In this document: one piece after another, positions 48,546-62,645 of the stretch
How the letters are laid out: every line of letters starts with the position of its first letter
Position numbering within the stretch: position 1 is the first letter of the stretch
DNA from: Mantis religiosa
Taxonomy: Eukaryota; Arthropoda; Insecta; Mantodea; Mantidae
Direction: 5' to 3'
Length of the DNA stretch: 64,000 bases
NCBI GenBank assembly: GCA_030765055.1
Contig: CM060952.1
Location: 84,149,130-84,213,129, forward strand
Notes under the pieces: model-generated
The model's input: only the letters and a program-made list of their open reading frames with translations
Told to the model about the DNA's origin: nothing
The model's database searches: none
Made by a program: the position numbers and the translations under genes

Positions 48546-49649
48546 GTGTATTGCTGTTAACCATGGCCTACTGGAACTTCTAGTCCTTTAAATACAGAGA
48601 ACTAATTAGAAAAATCGGGAAACGTAATAGTTGAAGAATTATTAGAGTAATAAAAGAAAATAAATAATTAGCTAAATTGTAAATACTGATAAAATAAATA
48701 GCGTGAACGTTGTCCAGAAATACATTATACAAAAGTTTACTTCATAATGGAACTTAATTTCACGTTTATCAAATGTCACACGGTAATTTGCAGCAGAAAT
48801 AGTTCACAACACAAAATACTTCACACCCTCGCCGAAGTTCCCTTCTTGTATGCGCGCCCATGTGTGAAAGTTTGAAATCGCGTCACGCGTTAAGGGCACA
48901 GAGGTGATTCAACACGTTCCACTACAACAAAGAAACTTCACCACTGGCCATATTTTCCGTAAAGTGGCCGCACTTTCTGTTTTTACACCGAGGGATAATA
49001 TCGGACCGTACTAGAAGTTAACTTCCCACAAAGCGGACCTCCAGGGGGTAAAAATAAAAAGAAGAATAAAAACTATGTGAAGGTTTTTACTGCTGCAGCG
49101 AGGGTTTCATTAGGCCATTAAAATTCTGGTTGAGAGCTCCAGTCAAATTAAGGTAATCGTTAGGAATGATGACTCAGAGCTTTCATGGGTCTTCGTCACT
49201 TAAGTCGTTTTACTGCTCCGTGTGTGTGCAATTAAATCAGCATCGCCCTGCGGCCAAATTTCAGGACAGAAACTGGGCCCAAGAAAATACCTACGATGTG
49301 TACCTCTGCCATCCACAACTTACAGAATCAAAAGCTCTTGTTACATTTACATGATTTTCTCGACTTACTATCATTCATTTTCCTGCCATTCTTACAGAAG
49401 TTTTTCCTTTCCAATTACGTAATTCCAGCATTTATTTTATTCTAGCTGAAAATTGATAGGAAAATCACACACCATTTCAATTAAAAATATTATTTTTTAG
49501 GAAAAGATGTAAGTGTATGTGAACAGCACAAATCAATAATGAAAAGTCAGTTAAATACAGCTTCCTCTACATATGGGTACGCAGTGTGAAATTCAAACCA
49601 ACAATAAAGAATATCTTGGAAAAGTTTAATGACACGAAAAATAGGTATA
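48546..49649. other. Intron sequence, nothing recognised
   Basis: 48800-49160 is somewhat GC-richer, with no assignable frame. Confidence 0.4.
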
Positions 49650-49840
49650 TTTAACAATGATCGTATATTTTCTTTTGTATCTCATGCGGTTTAAGGATGT
49701 CATAGCAGTGTACAAAAATCAGTCGGAGGGAAGTTCAGGTCACAGAAAATTAAATCTATAATTCATTTGTCATTGATATTTTAAATATTGGTAGGCTTTA
49801 TTAAAAATCATTAGATCCATCCTTGAGAAAAACAAAATCA
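49650..49840 (+). repeat. AT-rich dispersed repeat R
   Basis: cgtatattttcttttgtatc, tcatgcggtttaaggatgtc and ataattcatttgtcattgat match the family; just upstream, attcaaaccaacaataaaga looks like its 5' part. Confidence 0.5.
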
Positions 49841-51708
49841 GGCGAATGTTTCAGGTGGTGCATGTAAGGCGTGGTAGGGGCAATTGTCTTTAAATTTGTC
49901 GTGCTTTATCCTTGGAAGTTAATAGACATAAGTACGAAGTTAGGTTCGTATATAATAGATTGCTTTTTTAATGATGGCTATGAGTATTAAAAAAATATTT
50001 TAATCTTGGTTGCTCAAAATCTGTAGTTCGGGTGCAACCTTAAAACGAATTTGGGATGGAGTGCAATAGTTCCTTATGAAAGTGTAGAGAAGGTTTCTTA
50101 AGAATGCTAAAAACTAATAAACCGTCCTTTTTAGAGAAATTCTTTTAAGATTTTGCTGAAATTCATGTGAGATGTCAAGTTTTGCTGAAATGTGTGCATA
50201 TAAATTTTGTGGTCGAAATAATATTATTAACGTACACCATAATGGTGAGTGTTACACATCATATTTTTAATATACATTATTTCTTTATAGAGCGCCAGAA
50301 ACGTTTACCTTCCTGTAACACGATGTAGGACGTTTAAACGTAACATCTGTTCCAATAACAAAGTCAAACACTCAACATAGGGTCTGTACTAGTACGTGCT
50401 TGCTATGTGAAAGTTCTGTGCCCCGAAGCGAACCAGCAAAAGAGCACCTCAAGGTCAATAGCGGCAGAAGCATTAATTAATTAAACTCTGTGGAGGGTTG
50501 GTAGTGAAAGGGGTGGGCCACATTCCGGGCAACCCCCAATGGCCAATCAGCGGTGCATTTTCTTAAGGTAGAAGAGGGTTTTGAAGTTTTCATTTGCCTC
50601 TCCACCAACTTTGCTTAGCGTGTGTATTCATTAGAGGAAGCGAGAACATTTCCCAGATTCTCCGGCGGAGATAATAACAGCTGCACATTCTTCACGAGAA
50701 AATAAAACAGTTGCCTCGATGACCGGGTGTTAAAAAATAAAACATTCCACATTTTACGTCTCGTTTTTTCAACAAAATGAGCTCGAATCTGCAGAGATAA
50801 GGGCAACCGGTAACTGTTACAATTGATGTTTTTTTGCACAACCTATGAGAAGTGAAATAAAATTATATTTGCTGAATTTCTTTAGCCATTGTGGTTTAGT
50901 TTTATACATCCTTTACAAACTACTCTGACAAAGTTTTATTACGTTCCCTATTAAGGGGAGTTATTTATTAAAAAGGTAGATCTTATTTCACCTGCTTTCA
51001 GCTTCTAAACACCCAAAGGGCATTCTTTTTTTAAGAAACGGCCCAGAGTGTGAAACAGACGGCAGTACAGTCATCCACCTAAGATATATCGAGATGTCAC
51101 AGTTTTGAAACCATTAACCCAACTAAAAGGACCTAGCTCCGAATAAACTGCCGCTCCAGCCGATTCTCAGTTACTACCCACTCGGCCATATCGACATGCT
51201 CAACATTTGAGGCGGTTAATGAGGCAAACGCTGTGCCTTGTTTGTCTTTTCCTTCGCTTTGAATTTGCGTAAGAACAAAGCCTTTTTCTGGTTCCAGAAG
51301 GAAATGGAAAGAGATTTTATGGATTTTTACGGAAAGGCGGCCGCGGTTTGAAACCTCCCAATGCAGTTATTTATGTCAGCATTATCTGAGACTTTCGTTT
51401 CTCTAGTGCACGGCCTTGTTTCTTTTATTCCTTTTCTCTTTGCAAATCGTTTGTATCTGTTACTTCTGTAGACGTTCCGAGCAACAATTTTCTGAGATCG
51501 GTTTTCAATATGCAAGCGATGCAAAGTTCACATATTTTGTTATGCTGGGAATACACAAAGGATCTTCCAATTTCATAGTCCATATTAAGGGTTATTTACC
51601 AATAATGCATTGGCTTTAGGGAATCTTTTAAAGGCCTTTGATTTTTTGAGGCCCGGGGTCTAGAGATCTGTCTGGATACTTTTTATCTTTTAGTTTTTTT
51701 TTTTTTAA
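49841..51708. other. Intron sequence, nothing recognised
   Basis: 50450-50640 is GC-richer and includes ggccaatcagcggtgcattt, with no gene assigned. Confidence 0.4.
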
Positions 51709-51902
51709 TTTACTCCCTCCAATGTTACGCCATATGGGATGATGAACGAAATGACGTTCAAATGAGCCTACGTTCCATAGAGCTTAGAGTTACCAAACAT
51801 TCGTCTTTCAGGATAGGCGAAAACACCGCATACGACCTTATCACATTGACCGAGATTGAACTCGGAATCTCTTCAACAGACACGCTACTACAGAGGCAGG
51901 CT
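51709..51902 (-). repeat. SINE-A in the unc-5 intron
   Basis: ttactccctccaatgttacg, gagcctacgttccatagagc, gagattgaactcggaatctc and gctactacagaggcaggctc. Confidence 0.82.
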
Positions 51903-52089
51903 CCCTGCATGTGGAGGACAACGATTTACAGAGAGCAAATTCCCTGCCGTGCAACATCGAAATTTCTACCTACTCGTGTTACCTTGAAACAGTCAACAAG
52001 GATGAAAAGTGAAGTGAAATGGAGGGTTTGAAGTATTGGTGATTTATCTTTCCAAGCAGTGGTGTAACCACCAGGGAAACCGCAAAAGA

Positions 52090-52290
52090 ATCCATTGATC
52101 ATGACCAGCCACGTGAACCGAATTGAACCACATATGCTACCGCCTGAACCATTCTGCTAACCACCAGCTTTACTTCCCTTATGAAGTAAGGATTTACGCC
52201 TGAGAATACCCATCGCCCTCCGTAGGGTTTGAACCCGCGGCGGTAATTGAACACGTGACCTGCCGAATGTAACCCTCTCACGCTCGATAT
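52090..52290 (-). repeat. Possible tRNA-derived SINE fragment
   Basis: In reverse: ggttagcagaatggttcagg (A-box-like, resembling the head at 59866) and ccgcgggttcaaaccctacg (B-box-like). The two parts are in an unusual order and spacing, so this may be a composite or chance. Confidence 0.3.
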
Positions 52291-54911
<2,621 letters not shown>

Positions 54912-55079
54912 TGGGACTTGGTCGCATTTTCACTCTAATCTAGTTCTCAAACTTAATGATGATTTATAAATAAGGGCCCTCTCAACTCCATGGTCATCAG
55001 CGCCCTCTCAAGAACTATATTTTATTTTTCTATTTCTTTACTTTTACTTTATTTAATTTCCGTAACTTTACTTTCTATA

Positions 55080-56375
55080 ATCTTAACTTTATTTTAACTT
55101 TGCTTTGGCTTTGCTCCGCTTTGGCTTTGCTTTGGCTTTGCACTGGTCCTGCTCTGGCTGCCCTTAGCTCTGCTTTGGCTTTGCTTTGGCCTTGCTTTAA
55201 CCTTCGGTTGGCTATGCTTTGACTTTGCTCTTGCTTTGCTCTGGCTTTGCTCTGGCTCAGCTTTGGCTTTGCTCTACCTACACTTTGGCTTTGCTTTGGC
55301 TTTCTTCTGACTCCACTCTGGTTCCGCTCTGGCTTCTCTCCGGCTTCGATCCTATCTCACTCTAACTTCACTCTAAATTCACTCTAACTTGGCTCAGGCT
55401 TGGCTCTGGCTAGGTTCCGGTCCCCGTTCCGGTCCCACTCTGGCTTCGCTCTGGCCTCACTGTAACTTCATTCTTCAACTTAACTCTGGAGTGGCTCTGG
55501 CTTCGCTCAAGCTAGGCTCCGGTCACCGCTCCGGTCCCGCTCTGGCTTGGCTCTGGCTTCGCTCTGGTTTCACTCTAACCTCACTCTAACCTCATTCTAA
55601 ATTCAGACTAACTCGGCTGTGGCTTTGCTCTGGCTAGGTTCCGGTCACCGCTCCGGTCCCACTCTGGCTTGGCACTGGCTTCGCTCTGGCTTCACTCTAA
55701 CCTCACTCTAACCTCATTCTAAATTCAGACTAACTCGGCTGTGGCTTGGCTGTGGCTTTGCTCTGGCTAGGCTCCGGCACAGCTTAGGTCCCACTCTGGC
55801 TTCTCTCTGGCCTCACTCTAACTTCATTCCTTTAACTTAACTCCGGCTTGGCTCTGGCTAGGTTCCGGCGCCCGTTCCGGTCCCACTCTGGCTCCGCTCT
55901 GGCCTCACTGTAACTTCATTCTTCAACTTAACTCTGGAGTGGCTCTGGCTTCGCTCTGGCTGGGCTCCGGTCACCGCTCCGGTCCCGCTCTGGCTTGGCA
56001 CTGGCTTCGCTCTGGCTTCACTCTAACCTCACTCTAACCTCATTCTAAATTCAGACTAACTCGGCTGTGGCTTTGCTCTGGCTAGGTTCCGGCACAGCTT
56101 AGGTCTCGCGCTGGCTTCTCTCTGGCCTCACTCTAACTTCATTCCTTAACTTAACTCCGGCTTGGCACTGGCTAGGTTCCGGCCCCGCTCCGGTCCCGCC
56201 CTGGATTCTCCCCGGCTTCGCTCCGGCCTCACTACAACTTCATTCTGCACCTCAGCTTTGGCTTGACTCTGGCCTTGCTCTGCCTAGGCTCCGGTCACCA
56301 CTCTGGTCTCGCTCTGACTTCGCTCAGTCTCCAATATGACTCCGTCTGGCATTGCTTTGGCTTTGCTTTGACTAT
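55080..56375 (+). repeat. Degenerate CTCTGG minisatellite, about 1.3 kb, with higher-order repeats
   Basis: The region is built from variants of gctctggctttgctctggct (6-12 bp units, GGCTTTGCTCTGG / GGCTTCGCTCTGG / CTCACTCTAAC). Longer blocks recur: tgtaacttcattcttcaact begins at 55461 and again at 55910 (449 bp apart), and aactcggctgtggctttgct recurs near 55611 and 56058, with a variant near 55733. The array starts and stops in AT-rich DNA. A 66-codon frame inside it is a by-product. Confidence 0.9.
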
Positions 56376-57454
56376 AATTTAAATTTTAATTTAATTTACT
56401 TTATTTATATAAGGGTCAAACAAAGATGTGGGCTTTGTTTGGGTGTTTGGCATTAGCTCTCTCAACATTCAGAGGCAGCCAATCGAAGGATTTGGCTCGG
56501 GACTCCGGGATCGCCAATTCCCGTACGTACCGCAGTAGGCCCCTGGGGCTGGGGGGGTTCTCAAACTTGTGCTATTTACTTCGCCACGTAGCGGCCCAAT
56601 ATAATAAGGCCAAAGTATCGATTCTTCTTATGATTCACTCATTGAGGAGTCGAATGCAAGTCCTCTATAATGCCTCGCAGCAGCAAAGTTCATTGTGCGT
56701 CGAATTTTCATTCAAAAAGATCACTTTGTCACACCGAAAGCGCACCTCTTACTGGTTAACTTACCAACTCGCAAACACCAATGTGGCTTATATAGCTTCT
56801 GGAATTTTTGACAAAATATTCTAAAATGATGTGGAGCGTGGAGAGGAGAAACTTCCGAGGGTTTTTATTATCGTTATTGCTTCTGGGCGAGAGCACTATT
56901 TATCTATTTATCTCTGTTTAACCCTCCATGTGCCCGATATAAGCTTGGCCTATCATATCCACTGTTGGACATTATTACTTCTTCGTAAGTGTTGTATATT
57001 CGATATGGGTAGTTTTTGATGGCTTTAGGTAGTGTAACGTATAAGTGTACTGTGTTTTGTCTAAATCAGAAGTGTTGATTACTATATTAAGGGCTTGAAA
57101 ATAGGGATAGGAGGTTTTAAGAATTCTACATGCGTTTGTCACTCCGAAGTAAAACGTCAAGTTTTATCAAAGTTGTAACAAAAATGCTTGTTGATTGATT
57201 GGTTAAAGTAAAAAAAAATATGTGTAATATAAACAGATATACAAATCTCTCGCTCCAATAATTCAGTGCTGTAAGCGTGACCATTCAGTTCTATTGATGG
57301 TAAGTCATTAAAATTTTGTAATGTTTACAAAAAGAACTAAATTTAATACAACAGGAGTTAAATAATTCATTATTCGGAAAGTGAGAGATAGACTAAGAAA
57401 TTTAATGATATAGCTGAGATTTTAACTACGTATCTCCAGGTCTCGGTTCGGTTC
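56376..57454. other. Intron sequence, no supported exon
   Basis: A 132-codon + frame at 56426-56824 (MWALFGCLALALSTFRGSQ...) starts just after the minisatellite; I recognise no family and see no splice context that fits unc-5. Its first residues look like a signal peptide, but that is weak evidence by itself. Confidence 0.35.
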
Positions 57455-57640
57455 CTGTAGAGTTACCATGGCGACATACCAACTTGAGAACATTAAATTG
57501 TCCAAATGACTCATTTTCTCCCAGTAAACCACTAGGAGATCTCATATACACATGAGATACGTACATTAATGACCTTACTATGCTGTAAGTCCCGGGATTC
57601 ACAGTTTAGACCATTGTTAGGTCAATTAATGGAAATTAAT
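57455..57640 (-). repeat. tRNA-derived repeat F (5' part), adjoining the unc-5 Ig exon
   Basis: In reverse it matches 7545-7735: aattaatttccattaattg, a ggtc(c/t)aaact word, cccggg with cttacagcatag, tcctagtggtttactgggag and a caattta-type version of the gaagaatttaatgt block. Its edge lies about 20 bp before the splice acceptor at 57661. Confidence 0.7.
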
Positions 57641-57661
57641 TTTTGTCCTGTTTGTTTACAG

Positions 57662-58081
57662 ATGGCTACTTATTGGAAGATACACTGCACGCCCCTACAT
57701 CATCGTCGTCGTCATCCGCAGACGACGGAGAGGGAGACCTACTGCACCAGACCGTGCCGTTACCCGTGTTCCTGGAAGAACCTACCGACTCGTACGTGAT
57801 CAAAAACAAGCCGGCCACACTCTCGTGCCGTGCAGCACACGCATTACAAGTATATTTCCGGTGCAACGGTGCCCGGAAGTCCTCCACGGCGAACTCTGCG
57901 GGGGCCATGCAGCAGGACTTCGTCGATCCTCAGACGGGAGTGAGGAACGTGGAGGCGTCCATCAACATCACTCGTAACGAGGTTGAGGAGTACTTCGGCA
58001 AAGACAAGTTCAAGTGCGAGTGTATAGCTTGGTCCAGCAGGGGACAGATCAGGAGTCAGCCTGCAGCAGTTGATGTCGCTT
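57662..58081 (+). CDS. unc-5: UNC5-family netrin receptor, exon for linker and first Ig domain (partial gene)
   Basis: The exon is 420 bp, flanked by an acceptor (cctgtttgtttacag) and a strong donor (gctt/gtaagt), with phase 1 at both ends, as usual for Ig-domain exons. Numbered from the ATG at 35281 it gives residues 33-171. Residues 33-64 are an acidic, Ser-rich linker with six consecutive Ser. The Ig domain follows: LPVFLEEPTDSYVIKNKP (65-82), C87, YFRCNG with C99, an N-glycosylation site NIT at 133-135, and KCECIAWSSRG with C150 and C152. The C-x11-C and C-x-C-x2-W arrangement plus the KNKP motif is the signature of the first Ig domain of UNC5 netrin receptors, which carries an extra disulfide. 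The rest of the receptor is outside the window. Codon use is more GC-rich than the flanking DNA, consistent with a real exon. I am confident of the family; the symbol follows Drosophila naming. Confidence 0.93.
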
Positions 58082-58369
58082 GTAAGTATAAGCGCATTTA
58101 TTACCAACTCACCAAGTATCATAGTGCGATGTATTGAACTCACACGACTCTCTACTCCTGTACAAACATATATTCCTGTAACTACTTCATGTTAAGATAA
58201 ACATGCTAGGTACAAGCTAATACAGTAAAATTTAAGTGATAGTAAGCTGGTCGGTATGTGTGTGTGTTTAAAAATTGCATTCTCTTTGCATGGACAAGAG
58301 ATAAACATTGAATAACCACTTCTTATTTGAGAAAAGTATAAACATTTAAAAATTAAAATAACAAGGAAT
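58082..58369. other. unc-5: Start of the next unc-5 intron
   Basis: Begins with the strong donor gtaagtataa. Nothing else was recognised before repeat R. Confidence 0.6.
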
Positions 58370-58560
58370 AACTGAAAAATTCATAAGACGATCTACATTT
58401 TTATATAGTAAAATTTTGTCTATTTCGTATGGTTTACCGTTACGCTAAAGTAATTCCAGTGAAGAGGACTCTTATGTTCCTTTCAGACAATTCTAGACAT
58501 ACATTTCATTTATCATGAAAATATCTCAAAAACATGCAATTTAAAATCACTTGAGTCACA
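58370..58560 (+). repeat. AT-rich dispersed repeat R
   Basis: tatatagtaaaattttgtct, atttcgtatggtttaccgtt, ccagtgaagaggactcttat and tttcatttatcatgaaaata: one of the clearest copies. Confidence 0.65.
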
Positions 58561-58830
58561 TTTGAAAAGGTCTTCGTTAAGGAAAATGTTTGCATATAAA
58601 GTATAGTGTAACAGTAACGTTTGCTTCGTTTGCCACGCCAGCTTGAAGCAGTAATGTCGTTTCACGATGTCTTGATGTTCTCTTCCTTGATGATAATTCC
58701 GGCTATCTGCTCAACCTATCTCAGGGTGTGTGTGCGTGTATATTATTCAATGAAAGGTTGACATTCGTTCTGAGTTCGAAACTTTCAACGAATCGTATAT
58801 ACTTTTGTAGACAAGCTGCCGAAAATGGAA

Positions 58831-59746
58831 ACTACGAGCGCTGTTCATAGAGAATGATCACAATTTTTTTGAAAATGTACCTTTACTCATCCTCATAATT
58901 TTGATGGTCCTTCTCAAAATAGTCTCCCCTGAATGCGATGCACTTGTCCCAGCGTTTCTGCCAGTCATCAAAGACATGCTGAAAACAATTTTTTGAGAGA
59001 TCCTTCAAAATCGCCTCCGCAGCCTTCACCACTGCTTCTGACGATGGATAATGCCTCCCACGAAGGCTTTTCTTCAAGTTAGGAAATAGAAAAAAGTCAC
59101 ACGGGGCTAAATCCCGACTATAGGGAGGGCGAGGAATGCACTTCACGTTGATTTTTGCAAGATATTCAGCAATAACATTGGCAATATGCATTATCGTGAT
59201 GCAGCATCCAGCCTTCTTCACGGAAATATGGTCTTTTGCGCCTGATATGGACTTGCAGTGTTTTTAGGACATCCCTGTAGTATTGTCCAATTACTGATGT
59301 GTGTGTTCAGGTACAACATGCTGATAAACCATTCCATGAATATCAAAGAATGAGATGACCATAACTTTCCCAGCAGAAGCAACCACTTTTGCTTTTTTGG
59401 GGGTTGGTGATGAAGGAGATTTCCACACTGAGCTTTGCTGTTTGCTCTCACGATCAAAATGATGTAGCCAAGTTCCATCAGCAGTGATTACGTTTGATAG
59501 AAACTCCGGATCTTCCTCTAACATCAACTTTAATTGCATGTTACCTCCATTGCAGCGGTAGGCGATACTGAACATGTCTGAACTTGCCTGGTTCTCACAG
59601 GCGGGAACCAGGAGTACCAACAATGGAACTACTACTACGGATTTGTTTCACATTAAGCTAACAGAATATAATAAGATTGAATTTTGATGCGAAAAATTAT
59701 GTCGGTAAAAAAATTATGATCATTCTTTATTGAACAGTCCTCGTAA
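58831..59746 (-). mobile_element. Mariner element, family 1 copy 2, internally deleted
   Basis: The left end actacgagcgctgttcatag and the right end in reverse tattacgaggactgttcaat, both followed by aaagaatgatca or a close variant, form inverted repeats matching copy 1. The element is 916 bp. Relative to copy 1 it lacks the DNA between two GCATG words (15728-16129 in copy 1), removing 402 bp of the transposase N-terminal region. Confidence 0.85.
58883..59623 (-). pseudogene. Mariner transposase, family 1 copy 2, deleted and frameshifted
   Basis: Minus frames, in order: EEDPEFLSNVITADGTWLHH (59540-59480, first catalytic Asp in TADGTW), KVMVISFFDIHGMVYQHVVP (near 59345), an equivalent of the HHDNARPH box that is altered (AGCCITIMHIANVI, near 59210), PPYSRDLAPCDFFLFPNLKK (near 59105, third catalytic Asp) and CIAFRGDYFEKDHQNYEDE at the C-terminus. 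The D34D mariner layout is clear. The N-terminal DNA-binding domain is missing by deletion, and at least two frameshifts remain. Confidence 0.88.
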
Positions 59747-59865
59747 TACACGAATGTCCGGTGTTAAAAGTATTTGATTCCTCTACCAGATAGTTCTGCC
59801 ACTGAGGCAAGAATGTCACCTGATCAGACTAATGATCAGACCAGAAGTGATTTAGATTATGCCCA

Positions 59866-60012
59866 GTAACCGAGCGGGATGGTTCAGGCGGTTTCGTCTG
59901 TGTCTCGCCTTCGGCAGGCACGGGCTCGATTCCCGTGGATGACCTATCTGACCCATGGGTTTATCGGTGGTTTTCTCGGGTCGCTAGGCGAATGCTGGGT
60001 AGGTTAATTACA
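59866..60012 (+). repeat. tRNA-derived SINE-E (single copy here)
   Basis: taaccgagcgggatggttca with ggcggt (A-box region) and gcacgggctcgattcccgtg (B box) at tRNA-like spacing, followed by a body gggtttatcggtggttttct and ggcgaatgctgggtaggtta. No second clear copy lies in the window, so family status is inferred. Confidence 0.55.
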
Positions 60013-60580
60013 TCATCATCGTCATCATCACGGTATAAGCCTTGTGGCCCGTTCCGACTTCAAGGAAATTGATCGGACCATCTCATTCGTGGCCTGCCAA
60101 CATTTCTTCTACCTACAGGTTTATACTTGTATACTATTTGTGGTGTACGGTCTTGGGTCATTCTCTGCACATGATCTTGCCATTTTTGCCGTATGCAATG
60201 ATTATTTTATTTAGACTCTGAATTTCCAATTGTCTTCTAATATCCTCATTTCTTTTCTTGTCTATGAGTCTATAACCTGCCACCTGTCTCAGAAATTTCA
60301 TCTCAGAAGCCTCCACTTTCTTCTGTTGTGAGATAGTCAAGACCCAGTTTTCACACCCATAAAGCAGGATTGGGATCACCATTATTTTATACAGTTTTAA
60401 CAAAGTTTGACGATTTCAATTTTTAAAAGTTCTTTTTATCGTGCCACATATTGTTTGGAATTTGTTTATTTTGTTTTGTATATCTCTATTACTGGTATAT
60501 GACACAATATAGCCAAGATAATTAAAATAACTTTGTTGTTAGATGGGTTTATCATTTATGCAAATTTTTGCTCTCAAATG
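60005..60580 (-). pseudogene. Non-LTR retrotransposon (LINE) fragment, C-terminal end of reverse-transcriptase ORF
   Basis: On the minus strand: FNYLGYIVSYTSNRDIQNKI (near 60510), then KFQTICGTIKRTFKN and a stop, then LKLYKIMVIPILLYGCENWV (60400-60340), EASEMKFLRQVAGYRLIDKK (near 60300) and DIRRQLEIQSLNKII. The 'YKxxxxPxLLYGxExW ... AExxFLRxVAGxxxxDxxRNxxIRxxL' block is the C-terminal signature of RTE/Jockey-like LINE polymerases. The left end has tcatcatcgtcatcatcacg, in reverse a GAT-type simple tail as seen at LINE 3' ends. It is 5'-truncated. Confidence 0.75.
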
Positions 60581-62159
60581 GTTCGTTCCTATAAAAGCCA
60601 TTATTTTTGTTTTTTTTTTCATATGAAATTTGAAGATTATATTACAACACCCGAATTTCCTGTCTCTCTATTTCATCTCCATCTCCATTATCATGTCCAT
60701 TATCTGGTGGTCTCTTTCAGGGTAGAAAAGTCGGAGGAAGTTACGGCGGTGTTGTAACTCCTTGGGTTGGCCGCCCTCTGTCTCCTTTCGCCTCAGTTTT
60801 CCTCCTGGAGATCCTCCACTTGGGGCTTAGATACAATAAACCACAGGTTTCAGTCTGAATGCCTTCCATAGTAATCCTAATTCTAATGCCCAGTATGTGC
60901 TATTAAGCTTCAAATTCTTCTAATAACCTCTCCTTTGTAGTAAAACTAAGAGCTCAACTCCTAGTTTCTTATCTCGTGTTGCCACCTCATTTCTACTTCT
61001 CTGATATTTGCTGCTTCACAACTCATTGTCCGTCTGTAAATTTCTAAGTAATCCTACCTCACATTCCAAGAATCTCAAGATAACCTGCCATACTTAATCT
61101 GATAACCTTGGATACTTTCACTCCGTAACCGTCCGAACTATTTCTACAAATTTTCCTGAAAACCAACCGTTGGTAATTATGTCCGTACTTAATATCATCT
61201 TAACCCGAACCAAAATGTCCTCATAATATATTGCCAAACCGACAACCTCTTAACATTTAACAGAACTTTACATCATATTAATATTTATTATAGGTGATAA
61301 TTTATTTTATTAAACATATAATTGTGTTATCAATGATTTGGGTGAGGTATTTTTTAGTCACCGTGTACATGTAGAAAGCAGAACACAATGTATAGAGAAG
61401 GCAATGTGATTCAACGCATCAGATATTGTGTTGAATATAGTTTACCTCTTAGCGACTTCCTTCAGAAAGTTTACGTAGAAACGCCGCGTCTCTCCTGCCG
61501 TCAGTCAGAACCAAGTATTCATTAACTGCATGGGCGTGTAACAGTCACTCATTAACCACGCGTGTGGAGAACAGGTACAGGGCGATAAGAAGAGAGAGAG
61601 AAAGCTTTAATAGGTTCATTACACACGCCCAGGAATATACACCAATTACTTGGCGACTCTTAATCGACGTTACTTCAGCACGTTTAAAAGCTAATATTTG
61701 TTTTATTTCTGGTTTCATTCCCTACAGCAAACATTGTCGTTTTTTGTTTTATTTCCTCCAACATTCCAGTGATGTTTGTTGTGCAGAATTAATAAACTGA
61801 AATGTTTTTGCTGCTTCTATTAAAGGGAAAGATGCAAAATCTACAGGATATACAGTCAGCCAACCTTAAACAAATCAACAAAGACTTCTAAAAATAATTT
61901 TAAAAATATATTTTATGCGCTTTCACATAACGTTGCTACTCACTCGTTTACAAACTGTTCTTTAAGGAATAATCTTTTTAGCTAGAATGGCAATAAGGAT
62001 ACACAATAGACTTTCAGTAATAGTCAAGTGTTTCAGGTATTATTCTTTTACACAGCCATCAGATGAAAGAATAATAACTACTTTAGTTGAGAAGAGGAAA
62101 GTATTTGAAAATTCACACTATAAGTACATTAAAACAGTTATTTGATAAAAATTATTCTT
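60581..62159. other. Downstream unc-5 intron, nothing assigned
   Basis: 60730-60840 is GC-richer (gttggccgccctctgtctcc) and may belong to the LINE, but I could not read a continuous frame. A reversed dispersed-motif match (aatagtcaagtgtttcaggt) lies near 62018. Confidence 0.4.
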
Positions 62160-62223
62160 TTACACCCGATTTACATTTTTGACGTAGTAAGATTCTCTCT
62201 ATCTATCATTGTTTATCAGTCAG

Positions 62224-62645
62224 TCCCGCCTCTGTGGCATGTTGGTAGCGCGTAGTCTCACGTTCAAGAGCTCCTGAGTTTGAATCTCGGTCAGGGTAAT
62301 AAGGCTTTATCCAAGGTTTGCCCTTATTCTGAAAAATGAATATCTGCTAACTCTAAGTTCTATGGACCCTGTGCTCATATGAGCATCATTTCATTCTCTC
62401 ACCAAGGCGGCCCGGGTTCGATCCCAGGCGACCGCAAAGTGAGATTGTGGTGGACAACACGGCGCTGGGGCGGGTTTTCTCCGGGACCTCCGGTTTCCCC
62501 CGCCATCTCATTCCACCGGTGCTCATCTTATGTATCATCAGTGTCACCGCCTGCGGTGCCGTGTGTAGTAAAAGCAGGCATTAAACACTACACATTTCAT
62601 TTCATTCATTGTCCGATATGGCTTAATGTTGCAGCGCGTGAATAA
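62224..62645 (+). repeat. SINE-A, split by SINE-D
   Basis: 62224-62395 holds the head (cccgcctctgtggcatgttg), B box (gagtttgaatctcggtcagg) and body up to gagcatcatttcatt. After the inserted SINE-D, the 3' block cattgtccgatatggcttaa continues to 62645. Confidence 0.85.
62396..62606 (+). repeat. SINE-D (tRNA-derived, 5'-truncated), nested in SINE-A
   Basis: It begins in the tRNA-like part (gcggcccgggttcgatccca, B box), followed by a GC-rich body (ggcgctggggcgggttttct, ccgcctgcggtgccgtgtgt) and the 3' end gcaggcattaaacactacac. catttcatt occurs on both sides (62387-62395 and 62593-62606), consistent with a target duplication. Confidence 0.8.

Noticed and set aside
56426..56824. 132-codon frame with signal-peptide-like start, as a secreted protein or an alternative unc-5 exon
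   Set aside because: No acceptor or donor in a phase that would join unc-5, no recognisable family, and it starts at the edge of a minisatellite.
57643..58137. The Ig frame read as one continuous 164-codon gene
   Set aside because: The first six and last residues fall in intron sequence beyond clear splice sites, and the frame opens with TTG rather than ATG.
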